64,000 bases of DNA from JAOAPY01 sp038237475 (lineage in GTDB: Bacteria; Acidobacteriota; Blastocatellia; Pyrinomonadales; Pyrinomonadaceae): NCBI GenBank assembly GCA_038237475.1, contig JBBRYS010000003.1, positions 124,001-188,000 of the forward strand, in the 5' to 3' direction. The notes under the pieces are model-generated. The model saw only the letters and a program-made list of their open reading frames with translations. It had not been told where the DNA came from and searched no databases. The position numbers and the translations under genes were made by a program. Positions 60,731 through 64,000 of the stretch are shown one piece after another. Each line of letters opens with the position of its first letter. The first letter of the stretch is position 1.

Positions 60731-62248
60731 ATGAACATCAGCGAATACCGGGACCAGTTCGCCTCATTTAATTCGTCGCTCGAGCTCGCTCGGTACCAGT
60801 ATCAAGTCGGACTGATTTCTGAGACTAATGCGGATGAGATCTATGATCGCTATGGCGATCTGTTTTCTTCAGGAGCCATCAGCGAAGTAAGGAAGTTCCT
60901 GGATGCGGCGCCCACCGGTTTTGCCACTGAAGTTAAGGGACTAGAGCGGTTGTTGGGTGCGCTCGAGAGTCATCACGTCCAATTGAAGATCCATGAACTG
61001 ACTGCGGAACTCGGGCGCTGTAAGTCAGCCTCGCGGGTTCATTGGATGGGTGAGTCGTTGGCGCTGGAAACTGTGCCTGGCCGGCTGGCAATGGAGGCAG
61101 ACAGCAAGCGACGTGAGCTCGGCGCGCGCTGGCTCGAAGCGATTTCCTTCTGTGATGGCCTGCGGCTGAACTGGCGAGACGCCGTTAGTGAATCTGCACG
61201 AGACCTGGGGTTCGCTTCCTACTATGAACTCAGATCAAAAATTAGTAACACGATTGCCGACAAGATAGAGCAGACTGCGCGGCTGCTATTGGAGCAAACA
61301 GAGTCCGCGTACCGAGCGGCCCTTACCAGATTAGTTCAACGAGAAATCCCGTCGCGACGTTTGAAGGATCTGGACTACGCTGATTTACCCAGTCTGTTGA
61401 GCGCGTCGTGGCTTGACGAGTACCTGCCGCCGGCGAAACTGGTGGAGATCGCTGCGAAGACTGTAAGGGGCCTCGGGATTCGTATGGACCAGCAGACGAA
61501 TCTCCACATTGAATCTATTTCTCACCAAGAGGGGCGAAACCCAGTGCGTTGCTTTCCGGTTCAGCCGCCCGCGGAGGTTAAACTCACTCTCTTACGGCAA
61601 GGTGGCGCTGCCGACTTTCTCAACGGTTTACATGAGTTCGGCGTCGCTCAGCATTTCGCCTGGTGTTCGGTGGAGACAGCGCGGCGTCATCCCGAATTTA
61701 CTTTTTCCTCCGACAGCGCAACTGCGGACGGTTTTGGGTATTTGTTCAGGTATTTAGCGCTGGACGCCAGATGGTTGCTCGAGTTTATTCCGGAGATTGA
61801 GAGCGCTCGAGCTGCTGCCATAGTCAGCGATGTCACCGCGCAATTGGCCCTGCGGCTTCGCCGCTTGTGCGCTGCTGTATTGTTTGAACCGTTGGTATTC
61901 GCCGCCGAACAGTCGCTCGAGCAACTGCAGGCAAACTACGTCAGTTTAAATGAAGGTGCGACTTCATTTTCTATGCGGCCTGAACTGGCTCTGCTCAATC
62001 TGGAACAAGGTGGGATGCCAGGCTGTCACTTGCGAGCGCTGGCTTTTTCGTTTGGTTTACGCGAATACTTTCGCGTGCGTTTTGGATATCGCTGGTGGGC
62101 GTCTCGCAAAGCCGGCGATGAGCTGATCGATTTATGGAGTACTGCCTCGCAATATTCTGTTGAAGAGTTGGCAGCATTGATTGGTTTCGGAGAGCTGAAT
62201 TTTGACTTGCTGTCCGAGACAATCAAGAGCACGCCGGCTGGAGCCTGA
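60731..62248 (+). CDS. Degenerate M3-like (oligopeptidase fold) protein
   Basis: A 505-residue, mostly helical protein that resembles M3/M32-type oligopeptidases in layout but has lost the zinc site. In place of HExxH it reads GLHEFGVAQHF: His301 and Glu302 remain, but Val305 replaces the second His. The segment that normally supplies the third ligand Glu reads ATADGFGYLFRYLALD with Asp333. The flanking order (RQGGAADFLNGLHEFG, then RLLF-like LFRYL) matches family members. It may be a binding or scaffold protein, or have an altered metal site. aroB starts 4 nt after its stop, so the two are co-transcribed. Confidence 0.65.
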   Translation: MNISEYRDQFASFNSSLELARYQYQVGLISETNADEIYDRYGDLFSSGAISEVRKFLDAAPTGFATEVKGLERLLGALESHHVQLKIHELTAELGRCKSASRVHWMGESLALETVPGRLAMEADSKRRELGARWLEAISFCDGLRLNWRDAVSESARDLGFASYYELRSKISNTIADKIEQTARLLLEQTESAYRAALTRLVQREIPSRRLKDLDYADLPSLLSASWLDEYLPPAKLVEIAAKTVRGLGIRMDQQTNLHIESISHQEGRNPVRCFPVQPPAEVKLTLLRQGGAADFLNGLHEFGVAQHFAWCSVETARRHPEFTFSSDSATADGFGYLFRYLALDARWLLEFIPEIESARAAAIVSDVTAQLALRLRRLCAAVLFEPLVFAAEQSLEQLQANYVSLNEGATSFSMRPELALLNLEQGGMPGCHLRALAFSFGLREYFRVRFGYRWWASRKAGDELIDLWSTASQYSVEELAALIGFGELNFDLLSETIKSTPAGA

Positions 62249-62252
62249 TCAG

Positions 62253-63404
62253 GTGCAAAAAGTCAGCGTCAAACTTAAGGGCAGAGCTCACGAGTACGAG
62301 ATCAGAATTGGCTCCGGATTACTGCGCTCCCTGGGAAAGTTGGTGCGCCAACGGCTGGGGCCTCAGCCTCGGCAGGTAGTCATCATTTCCAATCGGCGAG
62401 TTTTCGGCCTCTACGGGGAAACGGCCATTGAGAGTCTGAAAGACAACGGGCTGAATGTTACCCAATTACTCATTGGCGATGGTGAGCGCTATAAGTCCTT
62501 CAGCACGCTCGCCCGGGTCCTGAACTTTTTTAGCGAGATCAAGTTGGAACGCAATGACGCAGTAGTAGCGCTGGGCGGCGGCATTGTCGGAGATGTGGCA
62601 GGCTTCGCCGCCGCGACTTATTTGCGTGGCGTGCCATATTTCCAGGCGCCGACAACCCTGCTGGCCCAAATCGACTCTTCAGTGGGAGGTAAAACGGGAA
62701 TAAACCTTGCGCGTGGAAAAAACCTCGTCGGTGCTTTCCAGCAACCGAGCGGGGTGATGATTGATATCGCAACCCTCAACAGTCTGCCGGGCAGAGAACT
62801 AACGTCCGGATGCTGTGAGATGGTGAAGAATGGAGCAGTTGGTAGTCGTGAGTTATTCAACCAGACGCTCCGTGCTCTTGAGAACAGGGAGCTGGCGGTG
62901 CCGGCGCAGCAGTGGGAGGCCCTGATAGCCTCGCATTGCGCGTTCAAGGCAGCCATCGTAGCGGGGGACGAACGAGAGGATCTCGATCGCACCGATCGCA
63001 AGTCGCGCCGTATTCTTAATTTTGGACACACAGTCGCCCATGCCCTGGAAGCGGCGACCGGATACCGGCGCTTCCGTCATGGTGAAGCGGTGGGCTATGG
63101 CATGCTGGTCGCTGGTGAGATATCGAAACTTCTGGGCTTGCTCAAGTCTTCAGAGTTAGAATTGCTGCAGCTGGCGGTACGACGCTGCGGAACTTTACCA
63201 GCATTTTCAGATCTAAGTGGGCACCAGATCCTGGAGGCCATCAGCCGCGACAAGAAGAGCGTCGCCGGTCGAGTCCAATGGGTTCTGCTGGAACGGATAG
63301 GACAAGCACGGATCGTGAGCGGCGAGGATATCGCCCCTCGATTGGTGCAAACAGCTATGCTGCAAGTGCTGCACAAGAACGCCACCGCACAATTAGGAGA
63401 GTAA
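62253..63404 (+). CDS. aroB: 3-Dehydroquinate synthase
   Basis: Second step of the shikimate pathway: DAHP to 3-dehydroquinate, with NAD and zinc. Visible are the NAD-binding VALGGGIVGDVAGFAAATYLR, substrate segment TLLAQIDSSVGGKTGINL and the zinc ligands in LNFGHTVAHALEAATGY and RFRHGEAVGYGM. The GTG at 62253 is the best start: it is 4 nt after the previous stop, GGAG is upstream and homology begins there. Length of about 383 residues is slightly above the family average. Confidence 0.95.
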   Translation: MQKVSVKLKGRAHEYEIRIGSGLLRSLGKLVRQRLGPQPRQVVIISNRRVFGLYGETAIESLKDNGLNVTQLLIGDGERYKSFSTLARVLNFFSEIKLERNDAVVALGGGIVGDVAGFAAATYLRGVPYFQAPTTLLAQIDSSVGGKTGINLARGKNLVGAFQQPSGVMIDIATLNSLPGRELTSGCCEMVKNGAVGSRELFNQTLRALENRELAVPAQQWEALIASHCAFKAAIVAGDEREDLDRTDRKSRRILNFGHTVAHALEAATGYRRFRHGEAVGYGMLVAGEISKLLGLLKSSELELLQLAVRRCGTLPAFSDLSGHQILEAISRDKKSVAGRVQWVLLERIGQARIVSGEDIAPRLVQTAMLQVLHKNATAQLGE

Positions 63405-63408
63405 TTTT

Positions 63409-63810
63409 ATGACACAGAGATCCCTGGACAGATGGGAAGCAAGACATGGAGAACGTGGTGGCTCGCGTCTCAAGTTTCTGATTGTAATTGCGATTCTTGG
63501 TCTGACAGCTTATGCCGGCTATCTGTTCCTTCCGGTGCAATTTGATGCCATGCGCTTTAAGGACCTGATGCAGCATGATGCCGATGTCGCAGCAACACAA
63601 GGCTATCCGATAACCTGGATCACGGACCAGTTAAAGAAGAGCAGGGTGGAATTCAATATTCCTGAGAATATGAGTATCACGCCAAGTCAACGAGACAATC
63701 GCATGGCCGTGAGAGTTCAATATACTCGTCCCATCGAGTTTTTTGGCTACACCTATCAGTACGAGTTTGATCATACGGCGCAGAGCACAGCATTCCTCAC
63801 TGTGAAATAA
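63409..63810 (+). CDS. Small single-pass membrane protein
   Basis: 133 residues I cannot assign. A basic N-terminus (about 1-20) is followed by one helix (LKFLIVIAILGLTAYAGYLF, about 22-41) and an extracytoplasmic part of about 90 residues with ENMSITPSQRDNRMAVRVQY and a Phe/Tyr-rich patch (IEFFGYTYQYEFDH). The pattern recalls small DUF4845-like exported proteins. It begins 4 nt after aroB and is likely in the same operon. It is convergent with rpoD. Confidence 0.7.
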   Translation: MTQRSLDRWEARHGERGGSRLKFLIVIAILGLTAYAGYLFLPVQFDAMRFKDLMQHDADVAATQGYPITWITDQLKKSRVEFNIPENMSITPSQRDNRMAVRVQYTRPIEFFGYTYQYEFDHTAQSTAFLTVK

Positions 63811-63831
63811 GATTCGCTAAGAGTGTGGTAA

Positions 63832-64000
63832 CTAATGCTGGGTGTTGTCGAGGAACGCTTTCAACTTCCGTGAGCGTGAGGGGTGGCGAAGTTTCCGTAA
63901 TGCCTTGGCTTCGATCTGACGAATTCTTTCGCGAGTGACCGCGAAATGCTGGCCCACTTCTTCAAGGGTGTGTTCCGAACCTGTAGTACCAAGTCCAAAC
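63832..64000 (-). CDS. rpoD: RNA polymerase primary sigma factor RpoD, C-terminal end
   Basis: The minus strand gives the end of a primary sigma factor: region 4 with TLEEVGQHFAVTRERIRQIE and AKALRKLRHPSRSRKLKAFL, then TAG at 63832-63834. The recognition helix with VTRERIRQIE binds the -35 element and is nearly invariant in RpoD. The gene continues beyond the window. Confidence 0.93.
   Translation of the reverse strand, partial: FGLGTTGSEHTLEEVGQHFAVTRERIRQIEAKALRKLRHPSRSRKLKAFLDNTQH

Noticed and set aside
1..64000. tRNA, rRNA, insertion sequences or prophage
   Set aside because: No cloverleaf-like segment with a GTTCGA-type loop in context, no rRNA motifs and no transposase or phage structural gene was seen in a reading by eye; a covariance search would settle it.

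Overview
The window looks like a chromosomal segment of a Gram-negative, free-living bacterium, most plausibly an acidobacterium of the Blastocatellia type. This is inferred from gene content, not from a marker-gene search. Supporting signs are a Sec-containing SelD, a Chloracidobacterium-like ergothioneine synthase, paired TPR-CHAT and clostripain genes with a divergent sigma factor, secreted subtilases, TonB-like proteins and a full-length Lhr helicase. GC content is moderately high by eye. I found no tRNA, rRNA, CRISPR array, transposase or phage structural gene.

Layout. 1-816 (-): 3' part of a subtilisin-like protease gene whose signal peptide is cut off by an in-frame TAG. 1066-2752 (-): the periplasmic methionine sulfoxide reductase pair msrP-msrQ. 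2937-7573: MFS transporter, DUF3052, a zinc-ribbon/winged-helix protein, peroxiredoxin, EVE and VOC proteins. 7795-10240: selD, with a UGA read as selenocysteine and a bacterial SECIS hairpin, followed 40 nt later by egtB. 10333-15003: lhr, carrying an in-frame palindromic element. 15201-22796: a tiny secreted peptide, a BNR-repeat protein, tandem YCII, MoaD-like, DUF427 and bicupin genes, then a kynureninase-like enzyme, an APC permease and a dienelactone hydrolase fusion on the other strand.

23131-36421 is the most unusual block: seven co-oriented genes encoding C11 caspase-like protease, membrane TPR-CHAT protein, divergent sigma factor, membrane anti-sigma-like protein, second C11 protease, second TPR-CHAT protein and a secreted Ig-like protein. 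Two copies of a clan-CD protease pair flank a sigma/anti-sigma pair. This suggests a protease-controlled transcription or cell-fate switch, which I infer and cannot prove here.

36460-51432 is housekeeping and envelope metabolism: tdk, a YjjX-like NTPase, a LeuA-like synthase, an M20 peptidase, two TonB-C-like proteins, dacB, a GT9 glycosyltransferase, gpmI, a GNAT, eno, a CNNM/CorC protein and a CarD-like regulator. 51999-60359 holds signalling and cell-shape genes: an FHA-GAF-adenylate cyclase, mreB, a site-2 protease and the conserved cdaA-cdaR-glmM set (c-di-AMP synthesis and peptidoglycan precursor), with a decayed winged-helix gene before it. A strong terminator closes that set. 60731-63810 carries a degenerate M3-like peptidase, aroB and a small membrane protein. 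The window ends in the 3' end of rpoD on the minus strand.
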